From the NCBI GenBank assembly GCA_046154585.1, contig JBJXDX010000135.1:29146-93145 (forward strand): a stretch of DNA of 64,000 nucleotides. The letters are read 5' to 3'. The notes beneath the pieces were generated by a model. That model was not told the origin of the DNA, ran no database searches, and saw only the letters and a list, made by a program, of their open reading frames with translations. Shown here piece after piece: positions 17,700 to 26,416 of this stretch. The stretch comes from CADEFX01 sp046154585. GTDB taxonomy: Bacteria > Pseudomonadota > Alphaproteobacteria > Rhizobiales > Hyphomicrobiaceae. The translations under genes were made by a program, and so were the position numbers. Position 1 is the stretch's first letter. Every line of letters starts with the position of its first letter.

Positions 17700-18134
17700 A
17701 TGTATAAGCACATCCTCATTCCGACCGACGGCTCCGAGCTGTCCGACGTGGCCATCACCAACGGCGTTGCCCTCGCCAAGGCGCTCGGAGCCAAGATCAC
17801 CGCACTGACGGTTATGGAGCCATGGAGCACGGGCGGTCGGCCCGTCAGCCTCGAAAGGCCGCGCGAGCTCTACGAGGAACGAGCCAATGAATGTGCGCAC
17901 AAATACCTCCAGCGTGCAGTCAAGGCGGCGCTCGGGGCGGGTGTGCCGGTAAGCACCGAGCAGGTCTTCAACGAGCACCCCTATGGAGCGATCATCGAAA
18001 CGGCAAAGGCCAAGGGATGCGATCTGATCTTGATGGCGTCCCATGGCAGGCGTGGCATCAAAGCCCTCCTGCTCGGCAGCGAGACCACGAAGGTCCTGAC
18101 GCACAGCACCATTCCAGTCCTCGTCCATCGCTGA
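17700..18134 (+). CDS. Universal stress protein, single domain
   Basis: The 144-residue UspA-fold protein begins MYKHILIPTDGSELS and ends ASHGRRG, LLLGSETTKVL and IPVLVHR. AAGGAG lies eight bases before the ATG. It follows the stomatin gene by 43 bases and is probably its co-transcribed neighbour. It shares its C-terminal half closely with the Usp at 9317-9736. Both keep the G-x2-G and G-S/T residues of ATP-binding Usps, so it is likely an ATP-binding rather than UspA-like nucleotide-free protein. Confidence 0.92.
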   Translation: MYKHILIPTDGSELSDVAITNGVALAKALGAKITALTVMEPWSTGGRPVSLERPRELYEERANECAHKYLQRAVKAALGAGVPVSTEQVFNEHPYGAIIETAKAKGCDLILMASHGRRGIKALLLGSETTKVLTHSTIPVLVHR

Positions 18135-18332
18135 CCGATGACGCCCGCTACAGGAGATGCCTAACTGGCCGCGTAGGGAACGGCTAGCGTCGCCACAGCG
18201 ATGCTGGCTTGGTGTACCTCAACCCCGAAGCCCTGGCAGGACTTTTTTCTGCAACCGATGACTATCCCGCGTGCCTCCGCACCGCCCTTGGCGTAGACTG
18301 TATTGCATGTTCTGAATGCCAACTGGTGCCCA

Positions 18333-18854
18333 ATGATTGCATCGACCTTCGCCAACTTGAGCGTGCGCCGGGTCGCAACGCCGCTCATCGGATACGCGTC
18401 CCTGTGGTACGCGCTTGCCGGAGCGGACGTAGCGGCGTGGGTTGTGGGCGTGCCAACGGTTCTCGCTGCCGTCGCGGTCGGGCTTGCGTGCCGCGGACCG
18501 CCCTGGCGACTGAGCCCGCGCGGCGCCGCCCGGTTCGCGGCGATCTTTCTCGCCGAATCGCTCAAGGGCGGACTCGATGTGGCTGCGCGCGTCCTGAGCC
18601 CGCGCGTGCGCATTGCCCCCGCCCTCGTCGACTATCAAGCGTCGCTGTTGGGAAAGACCCCGGCGCGCGCCTTTTTCGTGCTTTGCGTTAGTCTCTTGCC
18701 GGGAACGTTGGTTGCGAGTATCGAAGATGATCGCCTGGTGATCCACGCCCTCGATGCCGGTGAGCAGGTACCCCAAGACCTCATGCGCCTCGAGAGGGCC
18801 GTAGCCGATCTCTTCCAACTCGATGCTGCGTCCGCAGATGCGAGGAACGCATGA
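18333..18854 (+). CDS. mrpE: Mrp-type Na+/H+ antiporter subunit E
   Basis: The 173-residue protein has two or three N-terminal membrane helices and the MrpE signature KGGLDVAARVLSPRVRIAPA, followed by a soluble tail with DRLVIHALD. It is the first gene of an eight-gene operon whose members overlap by 1-17 bases. The ATG at 18333 is chosen by family alignment; an earlier ATG at 18303 in the same frame is possible. The order E-F-G first, rather than A first, is that of the membrane-bound hydrogenase/Mrp-like variants. Confidence 0.88.
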   Translation: MIASTFANLSVRRVATPLIGYASLWYALAGADVAAWVVGVPTVLAAVAVGLACRGPPWRLSPRGAARFAAIFLAESLKGGLDVAARVLSPRVRIAPALVDYQASLLGKTPARAFFVLCVSLLPGTLVASIEDDRLVIHALDAGEQVPQDLMRLERAVADLFQLDAASADARNA

Positions 18855-19126
18855 CGGAGTTCACGCTTTTCATGGCCGCCGTTGTACTGGGGTCGGTCGC
18901 CATAGGTCTATGGCGGGTCTTGCTGGGTCCGACACGAGCTGATGCGATGCTTGCAGCGCAGCTGCTGGGCAGCGGTGCCGTGGCCGTGCTTCTCCTGCTG
19001 TCACATGCCACGGGTAGGTCTCATCTGATCGACTTAGCACTCGTTGTCGTGCTTCTGGCATCCGTCGTCAGTGTTGCCTTCGTTCGTCGCCTCAACCCGG
19101 TCGGAGGGCATGATGAGCGTGGTTGA
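18851..19126 (+). CDS. mrpF: Mrp-type antiporter subunit F
   Basis: The 91-residue protein has three membrane helices and the MrpF motif WRVLLGPTRADAMLAAQLLG, with LIDLALVVVLLASVVSVAF after it. Its ATG overlaps the mrpE stop (ATGA), implying translational coupling. MrpF is a structural subunit of the cation channel half of the complex. Confidence 0.9.
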   Translation: MTEFTLFMAAVVLGSVAIGLWRVLLGPTRADAMLAAQLLGSGAVAVLLLLSHATGRSHLIDLALVVVLLASVVSVAFVRRLNPVGGHDERG

Positions 19127-19415
19127 TTGGCTGTCGATAGCTCTTGTCGGCGCCGGCGTGCTCTTCTTCATTGCCGGGAGCATTGGCCTCTTGCGCCTCC
19201 CCGATGTCATGACCCGCCTGCACGCCCTGACCAAAGCCGACAACGTCGGACTGGGCCTCGTCGTCCTGGGGCTGGCATTCCAGGCGGCTGGCCCCGTCGA
19301 CGTCATCAGGTTGTTGCTGGTCTGGGCCTTGGCGCTTCTTACAAGTTCCTGTGCCTGCTATCTGGTCGCTCACGCGACGCTTCAGGCACCCAGCGAGAAG
19401 CGACATGACGGCTGA
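19110..19415 (+). CDS. mrpG: Mrp-type antiporter subunit G
   Basis: The 101-residue protein has three helices. The diagnostic segment GSIGLLRLPDVMTRLHALTK leads into ADNVGLGLVVLGLA. It starts at the first of two adjacent ATGs, 17 bases inside mrpF, and ends 11 bases inside the next gene. MrpG is needed for assembly and ion transport of the complex. Confidence 0.9.
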   Translation: MMSVVDWLSIALVGAGVLFFIAGSIGLLRLPDVMTRLHALTKADNVGLGLVVLGLAFQAAGPVDVIRLLLVWALALLTSSCACYLVAHATLQAPSEKRHDG

Positions 19416-20340
19416 TGCCGCGACCCTGGACATATTGCTTGCGGCCTTGCTCGTCCTGCTCGTCTGGAGATTGCTGACGCTCAGCGACCTGTTCAGGGCG
19501 AGCGTCCTGTTCATTGTGTTCGGACTGCTATTGTCTCTCGCCTGGGTGCGCCTCGGCGCGCCGGACGTGGCGCTCGCAGAAGCTGGAATTGGCGCCGGCG
19601 TGACGGGTGCTCTGGTCCTTGATGCACTTCGGCGACTGGGCGCGCAGGGCGCCGTTGACCAGACCCGGCCGCTGAGACTAAACCTGCCACGCCTGACCGG
19701 CGCCGTTCTCATCACGTGCGTCGGCGCGATACTGGTCTGGTCTGTCCTCAACGTACCCACCGGGTGGCGCGGCTTGTCCGCCGAAGCGATTGCAGCGATG
19801 CCAAATGCTGGCGTCTCAAATCCCGTCACGGCTTCGCTGCTCAACTTCCGGGCCTACGATACGCTGCTCGAGATCGCCGTGCTGATACTCGCCGTGCTCG
19901 GCGTCTGGGCGCTCGATGCCGAGCCGAAACCTCCGGCCCAGCCTAGCGGGCCGATCCTCGAGCTCTTGGTGAGAACCCTCCTGCCACTCATGGTCATCGT
20001 TGCCGGATACCTGCTCTGGGCCGGCGGGCATGCCCCAGGTGGAGCCTTCCAGGGGGCCGCCGTCCTCGCGGGGGGCGGAATTCTTCTGCACCTGGCGCGC
20101 CCGTTCGACCTCACCAATCGAGCCGGCATTCGCCTAGCGATCGGTTTCGGCTTCGCGGTCTTCCTCGCCGTTGGAGTGATGCTCGTCGTGCTCGGTGGCA
20201 GGTTCCTCGAGTTCCCGGCCCGCTATGCCGGCACGCTGATCCTGGTCATAGAGGCGGTGGCTATGATCTCAATCGCGCTCATATTGCTCGTCTTGTTCGT
20301 CGGTAATGTGCGCGACCGCGCAGGGAGGGACGCGCCATGA
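19405..20340 (+). CDS. Fused Mrp subunit: MrpA C-terminal (MbhD/MbhE) plus MrpB
   Basis: The 311-residue protein joins three modules that are separate genes in Mbh complexes. These are an MbhD/DUF4040 module (residues about 8-75, ending RLGAPDVALAEAGIGAGVTG), an MbhE-like module (about 95-175, VLNVPTGWRG and FRAYDTLLEIAVLILAV) and MrpB (about 186-305, TLLPLMVIVAGYLLWAGGHA then PGGAFQGAAVLAGG). The large NuoL-like N-terminal part of MrpA is absent; separate NuoL/M-like genes downstream seem to take its place. It starts inside mrpG and ends inside mrpC. Confidence 0.88.
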   Translation: MTADAATLDILLAALLVLLVWRLLTLSDLFRASVLFIVFGLLLSLAWVRLGAPDVALAEAGIGAGVTGALVLDALRRLGAQGAVDQTRPLRLNLPRLTGAVLITCVGAILVWSVLNVPTGWRGLSAEAIAAMPNAGVSNPVTASLLNFRAYDTLLEIAVLILAVLGVWALDAEPKPPAQPSGPILELLVRTLLPLMVIVAGYLLWAGGHAPGGAFQGAAVLAGGGILLHLARPFDLTNRAGIRLAIGFGFAVFLAVGVMLVVLGGRFLEFPARYAGTLILVIEAVAMISIALILLVLFVGNVRDRAGRDAP

Positions 20341-20642
20341 CCACTCCCATCGTCTACGCGTCGGCCGGTGCGGCCATGCTATGCATCGCACTGTTCGCGT
20401 TTCTCACGGCGCGCCATGTGCTGCGACGCATACTTGCGCTCAATGTTATTGGCAGCGGCGTTTTCATGATGCTGGTCGCCCTCGCCGCGCGCACTGATCC
20501 ACCTGATCCGATCCCGCATGCCCTGGTGTTGACTGGTATCGTTGTCGCCGTCTGCATTACTGCGTTGGCTCTGGCCCTTCTTCGGCGCATGTTCGCCAAC
20601 GAGGGTAGCGCCTTTCTGCCCGAAGATCGCGATCTCGGATGA
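20337..20642 (+). CDS. mrpC: Mrp-type antiporter subunit C (NuoK-like)
   Basis: The 101-residue, three-helix protein carries the NuoK/MrpC core RRILALNVIGSGVFMMLVAL and a PDPIPHALVLTGIVVAVCIT segment that is the MrpC hallmark. It overlaps the previous stop by four bases (ATGA) and the next start by four. Subunit C packs between the channel half and the antiporter-like subunits. Confidence 0.9.
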   Translation: MTTPIVYASAGAAMLCIALFAFLTARHVLRRILALNVIGSGVFMMLVALAARTDPPDPIPHALVLTGIVVAVCITALALALLRRMFANEGSAFLPEDRDLG

Positions 20643-22093
20643 CAACAGCAGCGTGGATGGAGGCGCTGCTCGTTGCTCCTCTATCTGGAGCGGCTATTGC
20701 ACTCATTCTCGGCCGGCGCGCTGCGCCGGTGGTCGGTGTCGTGACGGCTCTGGTCAGCGCGTCAGCATCCATTGGGCTTGCCTTCGCCGTGTCCAGAGGT
20801 GGTGTGCTTCGCTATGCCGTCGGCGGCTGGGGTAGACCACTCGGCATCGATCTCTACGTCGACGGCTTGGCGGCGGTGATGCTGACGATCACAGGTGTGG
20901 TGGGGGCCTGCATCAGCGTGTGTGCCGTCGGCTATTTCGCCCCGAAGCCGGCCGCAGTGGGCCAGGCTCGCGGCAACACCGACCCAGCGTGGCTGTTTTG
21001 GCCGTTATGGCTGATGCTCTGGGGAGGAATGAACGCCCTCTATCTGTCGGGCGACTTGTTCAACATCTACGTTACCCAAGAATTGATCGGGCTCTCCGGG
21101 ATCGGCCTGATCGCTCTGGCCGGCGGCAGCGCAATCGCCGCCGCGCTTCGCTACCTGCTGCTGGCTCTCGCCGGCTCTCTTTTCTACATCGTCGGCGTCG
21201 AGCTGCTCTATGCAGGATACATGACGCTCGATTTGCAACAGCTGCGCGAACGGGTCGACGCCAACCCCTCCACCATGGTTGCCGCGGCATTGATGACCGC
21301 TGGGCTGCTTGCCAAATCCGCGCTGTTCCCGCTGCACTTCTGGCTGCCGCCGGCCCACGGCCACGCGCCCGTGCCTGTTTCGGCCGCGCTTTCGGCGCTG
21401 GTCGTCAAGACCGGCTTCTATCTGGTTGTGCGGTTGTGGCTGCAAATTCTGCCCGGATTGGCGCCGCAGCATCTCGGCATCTTGTTCGGTGTGCTTGGTG
21501 CCGCCGCGGTATTCTGGGGCGGCGTTCAGGCGCTCATGCAGGAGCGCCTCAAAATGATGGTCGCCTATTCGACCGTCGCTCAGGTCGGCTACCTGTTCAT
21601 GCTGTTCCCGGTTGCATCTGTACCAGAGGCGCTGCCTGGTGCGCTGCTTCTGGCAGCTTCGCACGCCGCGGCAAAGGCCGCCCTGTTCATGTGTGCCGGC
21701 TCCGTGCTTGCGGTCTATGGCCATGATCGTATTCACTCCATCAACGGCTTTGGTGCACGAATGCCGTTGACCGCGGTCGCCTTCGCGTTGTCCAGCATCA
21801 GCCTCATCGGCCTCCCACCCTCTGGCGGCTTTGCCGGCAAATGGATGCTGATCTCCGCTGCATTCGCAGCAGGAGCCTGGTGGTGGGCAGCCATCATTGC
21901 CCTGGGCGGGCTGCTCAGCGCCGTCTATCTCTTCCGCGTGCTTTCGCACGCGTTTCTCGAGCCGCCGATCGCTGGTCTTGGACGTGCGCCTTGGGGTATG
22001 GAGGTGACCAGCCTCGTACTTGCGCTTGTCGCCATCGGATTGAACTTCGCTGCGAATCCATTGCACGACCTGTTGAAGGCCGGGGCTGGGTGA
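20639..22093 (+). CDS. mrpD: Mrp-type antiporter subunit D (NuoN/M-like)
   Basis: The 484-residue protein has about fourteen helices. Key residues of proton-pumping subunits are present: the TM5 glutamate in YVTQELIGLSGIGL and the TM7 lysine region AKSALFPLHFWLPPAHGHAP, with SALVVKTGFYLVVRL and ERLKMMVAYSTVAQVGYL further on. It is the regular MrpD. The gene starts four bases before the mrpC stop and ends one base into the next gene. Confidence 0.92.
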   Translation: MTTAAWMEALLVAPLSGAAIALILGRRAAPVVGVVTALVSASASIGLAFAVSRGGVLRYAVGGWGRPLGIDLYVDGLAAVMLTITGVVGACISVCAVGYFAPKPAAVGQARGNTDPAWLFWPLWLMLWGGMNALYLSGDLFNIYVTQELIGLSGIGLIALAGGSAIAAALRYLLLALAGSLFYIVGVELLYAGYMTLDLQQLRERVDANPSTMVAAALMTAGLLAKSALFPLHFWLPPAHGHAPVPVSAALSALVVKTGFYLVVRLWLQILPGLAPQHLGILFGVLGAAAVFWGGVQALMQERLKMMVAYSTVAQVGYLFMLFPVASVPEALPGALLLAASHAAAKAALFMCAGSVLAVYGHDRIHSINGFGARMPLTAVAFALSSISLIGLPPSGGFAGKWMLISAAFAAGAWWWAAIIALGGLLSAVYLFRVLSHAFLEPPIAGLGRAPWGMEVTSLVLALVAIGLNFAANPLHDLLKAGAG

Positions 22094-23589
22094 TGACGAA
22101 CCCTTGGATCCCCCTCGCGGCGCTTGGCATTCCGTTCCTCACCGGTATCGTCATCTTCTTGCTCGACGACCGCCGAGCTGCGCTGCGGACCCTGCTCAAC
22201 CTGTCCGGCGCGTTCGTCAAACTTGTGCTGGTTGCAGTAATGTTGCGGGGCGTTGCCGACGGCCATGACTACGGGGTGCGTATGGCGATCCTGCCGGGGA
22301 TCGAGATCGTATTGATCAGCGATGCCCTCGCGCTACTCTTCATCACCCTGTCAGCCGGGCTTTGGGCACTGACCACGATCTACGCCGTCGGCTATCTCGA
22401 GAACGACCCGCATCGCAGTCGCTTTTTCGGCTTTTTCAGCCTCTGCATCGTCGCCACCACCGGCATCGCCCTGGCGGGCAACCTGTTCACGCTGTTCGTC
22501 TTCTATGAGATCCTGACGCTCGTCACCTACCCACTGGTCATCCATCGCGGGACACGCGAGGCCCTCGCAGCCGGCCGGGTTTACCTTCGCTACACGCTGG
22601 CGGGCGGGGCCGTGTTGCTGTTCGCCGTGGCGTGGAGTCATGCGCTTGCCGGCCCGCACGATTTCGTCGCTGGCGGCTATCTGCGCGAGTTGGGCACCGA
22701 CCAACGCTTGCCGCTGACCTTGTTGTTTGGTGCTCTCATCGCCGGCTTCGGCGTCAAGGCTGCCCTGTTTCCTTTGCACGGTTGGCTGCCGGTGGCCATG
22801 GTGGCGCCTGCACCGGTCTCGGCACTGCTGCATGCCGTGGCCGTGGTCAAGGCGGGGGCGTTTGCCATCATACGCGTCGTTTACGACGTGTTCGGCGTCG
22901 AGTTCGCCGAAGCGCTGGGCGTCCTTGGGCCGCTCGCCGTGTTGTCCGCCTTTACCATTCTCTACGGGTCCTTGCGCGCGCTCGCGCAAGACGAACTGAA
23001 GAAGCGTCTGGCGTACTCGACCGTGAGCCAGATCTCCTACATAATTCTCGGCGTCGCCGTGCTTGGGCCCCTGTCGACCATCGGCGCGCTCGTGCACCTG
23101 GTCAACCAGGGCCTGATGAAAATCACCCTGTTTCTGTCCGCCGGCAACCTCGCCGAGACCCTCGGCGTGCATCATGTGCACGAGATGAATGGTGTCGGCC
23201 GACGCATGCCGTTGACCATGGCCGCCTTCACGATCGGCGCGCTCGGCATGATCGGCGTGCCGCCCATTGCCGGCTTTGTGACGAAAATCTATCTCGGCAC
23301 TGGCGCCGCCGAGGCCGGCCAGTGGTGGGTGATTGTTGTTCTGGCTGCCTCGAGCCTGCTCAACGCCTGCTACTTCCTGCCCATTCTCTACCGCGCCTGG
23401 TTCCAGCCCCGGACCGCCCCTTGGCCGCATGAGCACGGCACGGGTTTCGATGCCAAGGCGACATTGCTGGTGCCGGTCCTGTGCTCCTCTGCGTTCGCAT
23501 TGGCCGTCGGTCTCTTCGCCGACACGCCGGTCAGTCCACTTGAATGGGCCAAGCTGATCTCGCAGCGGGAGTTCGGCTATGCCCGTTGA
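22093..23589 (+). CDS. Second NuoL/M-like antiporter subunit
   Basis: The 498-residue protein is another proton-conducting membrane subunit. TM5 keeps its glutamate (VFYEILTLVTYPLVI) and the TM7-8 region reads AALFPLHGWLPVAMVAPAPV and LHAVAVVKAGAFAIIR, with the essential lysine. KKRLAYSTVSQISYIILG follows. It begins on the TGA of mrpD (TGATG). In sequence it is nearer to NuoM/MbhH than to MrpA. Its presence may compensate for the missing NuoL-like half of MrpA. Confidence 0.88.
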   Translation: MTNPWIPLAALGIPFLTGIVIFLLDDRRAALRTLLNLSGAFVKLVLVAVMLRGVADGHDYGVRMAILPGIEIVLISDALALLFITLSAGLWALTTIYAVGYLENDPHRSRFFGFFSLCIVATTGIALAGNLFTLFVFYEILTLVTYPLVIHRGTREALAAGRVYLRYTLAGGAVLLFAVAWSHALAGPHDFVAGGYLRELGTDQRLPLTLLFGALIAGFGVKAALFPLHGWLPVAMVAPAPVSALLHAVAVVKAGAFAIIRVVYDVFGVEFAEALGVLGPLAVLSAFTILYGSLRALAQDELKKRLAYSTVSQISYIILGVAVLGPLSTIGALVHLVNQGLMKITLFLSAGNLAETLGVHHVHEMNGVGRRMPLTMAAFTIGALGMIGVPPIAGFVTKIYLGTGAAEAGQWWVIVVLAASSLLNACYFLPILYRAWFQPRTAPWPHEHGTGFDAKATLLVPVLCSSAFALAVGLFADTPVSPLEWAKLISQREFGYAR

Positions 23590-23594
23590 GCAGC

Positions 23595-25295
23595 ATGCAC
23601 GAGGCCACGCCGATGCTTGATCTTCTGCTCGGATCAGCTCTTTGGCTCGGTCCTGTATTGGCGCCACTCGTCGCGCTGCTACTCCTGCTGGTCGGGTCAC
23701 GGCTCCGCGCCGCCGTAGCGTTCGCCGCGCTGCCGGCGCTACTCGTCGCCCTGATTGCGCCCACCGGCACCGTCGATCTGCCTTGGCTGCTGCTCAGCAC
23801 GCGGGTCGGGCTCGACGAGACCGGCCGGATCTTTCTGATTTTCACCGCCTCGCTTTGGCTGGCCGCCGGCATTCATGGCTGGTCGTACCTGCACGAGGAC
23901 AGGCGCCGCGCCACCTTCTTTGCCTTCTTCAATACCGCGATGGCTGGCAATCTGGGCGTCATTCTCGCGCAGGATGCGGCAAGTTTCTACGTTTTCTTCG
24001 CGCTCATGAGCTTTGCGTCTTACGGGCTGGTGGTGCACACGCGTTCACCCGATGCCTTCCATGCCGGACGCGTCTACATCGTGCTGGTTATTGCCGGTGA
24101 GTTGGCGCTGTTTGTGGCCATCGTGCTCTGGATGAACCTCTCCGGAAGCATGTATTTCTCGGACTTCATCGCAGCGTCGGCTGCGGCGCCGACACGAGAC
24201 TGGGCGATCGCGGCGACGCTCATAGCACTTGGCATCAAAGTCGGTGCGGTTCCCTTGCACGTCTGGTTGCCGTTGGCACATCCGGCCGCCCCCACCCCCG
24301 CGAGCGCGGTCTTGTCAGGCGCCATGATCAAAGCTGGGTTGCTCGGGTGGCTCCGTTTTCTGCCGCTCGGAACTGCTGCTCCGGGCTGGGGCCATACGAT
24401 GATCATGCTTGGCCTTACCGCAGTTTTTGGCGGTGCGTTGATCGGGGCGCTCCAACGCGAGCCCAAGTCCGCACTCGCCTATTCCAGCATTAGCCAGATG
24501 GGGTTCATCACCGTTCTGCTCGGCGTCGCACTGTCGGCCCCGGAAGCTGCTCCTGCAGCCGGGCTCGCCGCCGCACTCTATGCCTTCCATCATGCCTTCG
24601 CCAAAGCTCTCCTGTTTCTCGGAGTGAGCATGCTTGGCGTGACGTCAAAAACCGCGTGTGTTGCCGTCGCAGCCGGCATGATGCTGCCCGCCCTCGCTCT
24701 CGCCGGTGCTCCGCTGACCAGCGGCGCCGTCGCCAAAGCGGAACTCAAGGCCGCGGTGATCGCCGCCGGATGGAACAGTCTGACATTCCCCCTGTCTCTC
24801 GCCGCCGTCGCGACCACTCTCGTCATGCTGCGCACGCTCTATCTCGCGCGACACGCCTCCGAAGCCGGCGCGCATGCCCCCAATACGGGAATGTGGGCCG
24901 GGTGGTGGCTGCTCGTCATTGGCTGTGCCGCGCCGATCTGGTTCTTCCCGCAAGCGCGCGCCAACTTCGGCATCTCGCTCGCTGCGCTCGCCAACGCCCT
25001 GTGGCCGATCCTGCTCGGGCTCGGCCTTGCGGTCGCCGGCTGGAGAGCGCGGTGGAGCATCGACAGGATCTCGCTACCACCAGGCGATTTGTTGGTACCG
25101 CTGCTGCGGGCGTGGCCGCGAGTGCCCTTGGCGTCGGTTGCTTGGCAAACAAAGCAGAAAACTCGCCTCGCCTCCCGGCTGCCGGTGCTCGCATTGGGGA
25201 CAGCGCTATCCCAGGCCGAGGTTGTGCTGATGCGGCGGGCGGGTCTTGCCATCATCCTTCTGGCGGCGGCGATTCTCGCGCTAGCTATGAGTTGA
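23595..25295 (+). CDS. Third NuoL/M-like antiporter subunit, lacking the TM5 glutamate
   Basis: This 566-residue protein has the same fold (VGAVPLHVWLPLAHPAAPTP, LSGAMIKAGLLGWLRF, ALAYSSISQMGFITVLLG) plus a longer C-terminus. Where partners have a glutamate in TM5, it has alanine (about residue 136, FYVFFALMSFASYGLV), while the TM8 lysine is kept. The proton path may therefore be altered. The ATG at 23595 is used; the ATG at 23613 with GAGG upstream is an alternative. It is the last gene of the operon and overlaps the convergent gene by 15 bases. Confidence 0.85.
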   Translation: MHEATPMLDLLLGSALWLGPVLAPLVALLLLLVGSRLRAAVAFAALPALLVALIAPTGTVDLPWLLLSTRVGLDETGRIFLIFTASLWLAAGIHGWSYLHEDRRRATFFAFFNTAMAGNLGVILAQDAASFYVFFALMSFASYGLVVHTRSPDAFHAGRVYIVLVIAGELALFVAIVLWMNLSGSMYFSDFIAASAAAPTRDWAIAATLIALGIKVGAVPLHVWLPLAHPAAPTPASAVLSGAMIKAGLLGWLRFLPLGTAAPGWGHTMIMLGLTAVFGGALIGALQREPKSALAYSSISQMGFITVLLGVALSAPEAAPAAGLAAALYAFHHAFAKALLFLGVSMLGVTSKTACVAVAAGMMLPALALAGAPLTSGAVAKAELKAAVIAAGWNSLTFPLSLAAVATTLVMLRTLYLARHASEAGAHAPNTGMWAGWWLLVIGCAAPIWFFPQARANFGISLAALANALWPILLGLGLAVAGWRARWSIDRISLPPGDLLVPLLRAWPRVPLASVAWQTKQKTRLASRLPVLALGTALSQAEVVLMRRAGLAIILLAAAILALAMS

Positions 25296-25787
25296 GGTGC
25301 GGGCCCCACTCTCTCCCTCCAGACCGGCAAGGCGAAAGATGTGACGCGCGAAATCGGGATCCTCGCCTTCCAGAAGCTGAGGCAGTGCCTCGCGGAAGTC
25401 CCGCCGCTTGCACCAGTCGTGCATGTAGTCCTCCCAGCTTTGCCACAAGCGGCGGCGCTGTCTGTCCATGTCCTCTTCGTAGACAAGGATGTAGGCGCGC
25501 TCGAACAGTGCCACCAAGATGCCGAAGATGGCCTGCTTCCGCTCCTGTTGCTCTTCCGACAACTCCTCTGGCGCGCCGACCTGGCTCAGCAATTGCAGAT
25601 CGGCGTTGTCGATCACAAGTTTGAGAAACTCGTTGTACTCGTCGGATAGGCGCTGGTGTATCGATTCCTCCTCTGCCTGGCGCCCCTTGCGCTGCTCGAC
25701 CATGAACACGTAGATCGCAAGGGGCAGACCGATGATGGTGACGAGGTAGCTCAACAGCTCCATCCATTCCAAGACAGTCCCAGGCAT
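25281..25787 (-). CDS. Membrane-anchored helical protein, unknown
   Basis: The 168-residue protein has one N-terminal membrane helix (LLSYLVTIIGLPLAIYVFMV), then a charged, helical cytoplasmic domain (EEESIHQRLSDEYNEFLKLV, ERAYILVYEEDMDRQRRRLW, CKRRDFREALPQLLEG). Similar single-anchor proteins are annotated only as hypothetical. Its 3' end overlaps the last antiporter gene tail to tail by 15 bases. No function can be assigned. Confidence 0.7.
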   Translation of the reverse strand: MPGTVLEWMELLSYLVTIIGLPLAIYVFMVEQRKGRQAEEESIHQRLSDEYNEFLKLVIDNADLQLLSQVGAPEELSEEQQERKQAIFGILVALFERAYILVYEEDMDRQRRRLWQSWEDYMHDWCKRRDFREALPQLLEGEDPDFARHIFRLAGLEGESGARTSTHS

Positions 25788-26416
25788 GGCTTACTCCGGC
25801 GCGTATCCAAGGCGGTGAGCGGGCAAATGGCAGGCGAGATGCGGGTGGAGTGGCCACCAGAATGGCGCGGCGGTGACCGGACTGGCACCCCACCGAGACG
25901 CCTTGTTATGCCCTAGTACTTTGCCCAGGCGGGCAGCCATTTCGCCATCCCGCTCGCCGCGTCAACCAGTGGAGAGTGCTGTGGAGATCGACTGGACCTC
26001 CATGCCATCCGACAAGCGGGTCCCGCTGTTCCGGGCCGCGTATCGGCTGTCCGACAAACAAATCAAGATGGAGTTCGTTTGTGCGCTGCCGGTACTCGCA
26101 ACCTCAACAGCACCAACGCGGAGGACGCCCACAGGCGCGCATCCTGGAGGCGTCGTGCGTGAGGCAGAGCCGTTTTGAGCACCGTGACATGCGTGCCGCT
26201 CGGAGCGCGTCGGGCAAGCGCTGCTCAAACCTGCCTGGGACGTCGCGCTCGATTCGCACCAGAATGCCCGCCTTGGTGCTGCGATAATTGATGGTGGTCC
26301 CCCTTCGCAATGTTTAACATGAGTATGCATTGGACGTTCCTGCTGCGCTGAGCTCAAGCCTGGAAGGCAGAGGCCAGTTGAGTCCGGGCCTGTCGTTGCT
26401 CCGCTGGAGATCCGCA
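25788..26416. other. Intergenic region, no gene seen
   Basis: About 630 bases. The longest frames lack resemblance to known families and have no clear ribosome-binding site. It probably holds the promoters of the flanking divergent genes; I see no FNR-type palindrome here. Confidence 0.45.

Noticed and set aside
22351..23700. 449-residue antisense frame opposite the second antiporter subunit
   Set aside because: It is a long shadow frame caused by GC-rich codon bias. Its translation is rich in Gln/Arg/Gly/His without family resemblance, while the forward gene is clear.
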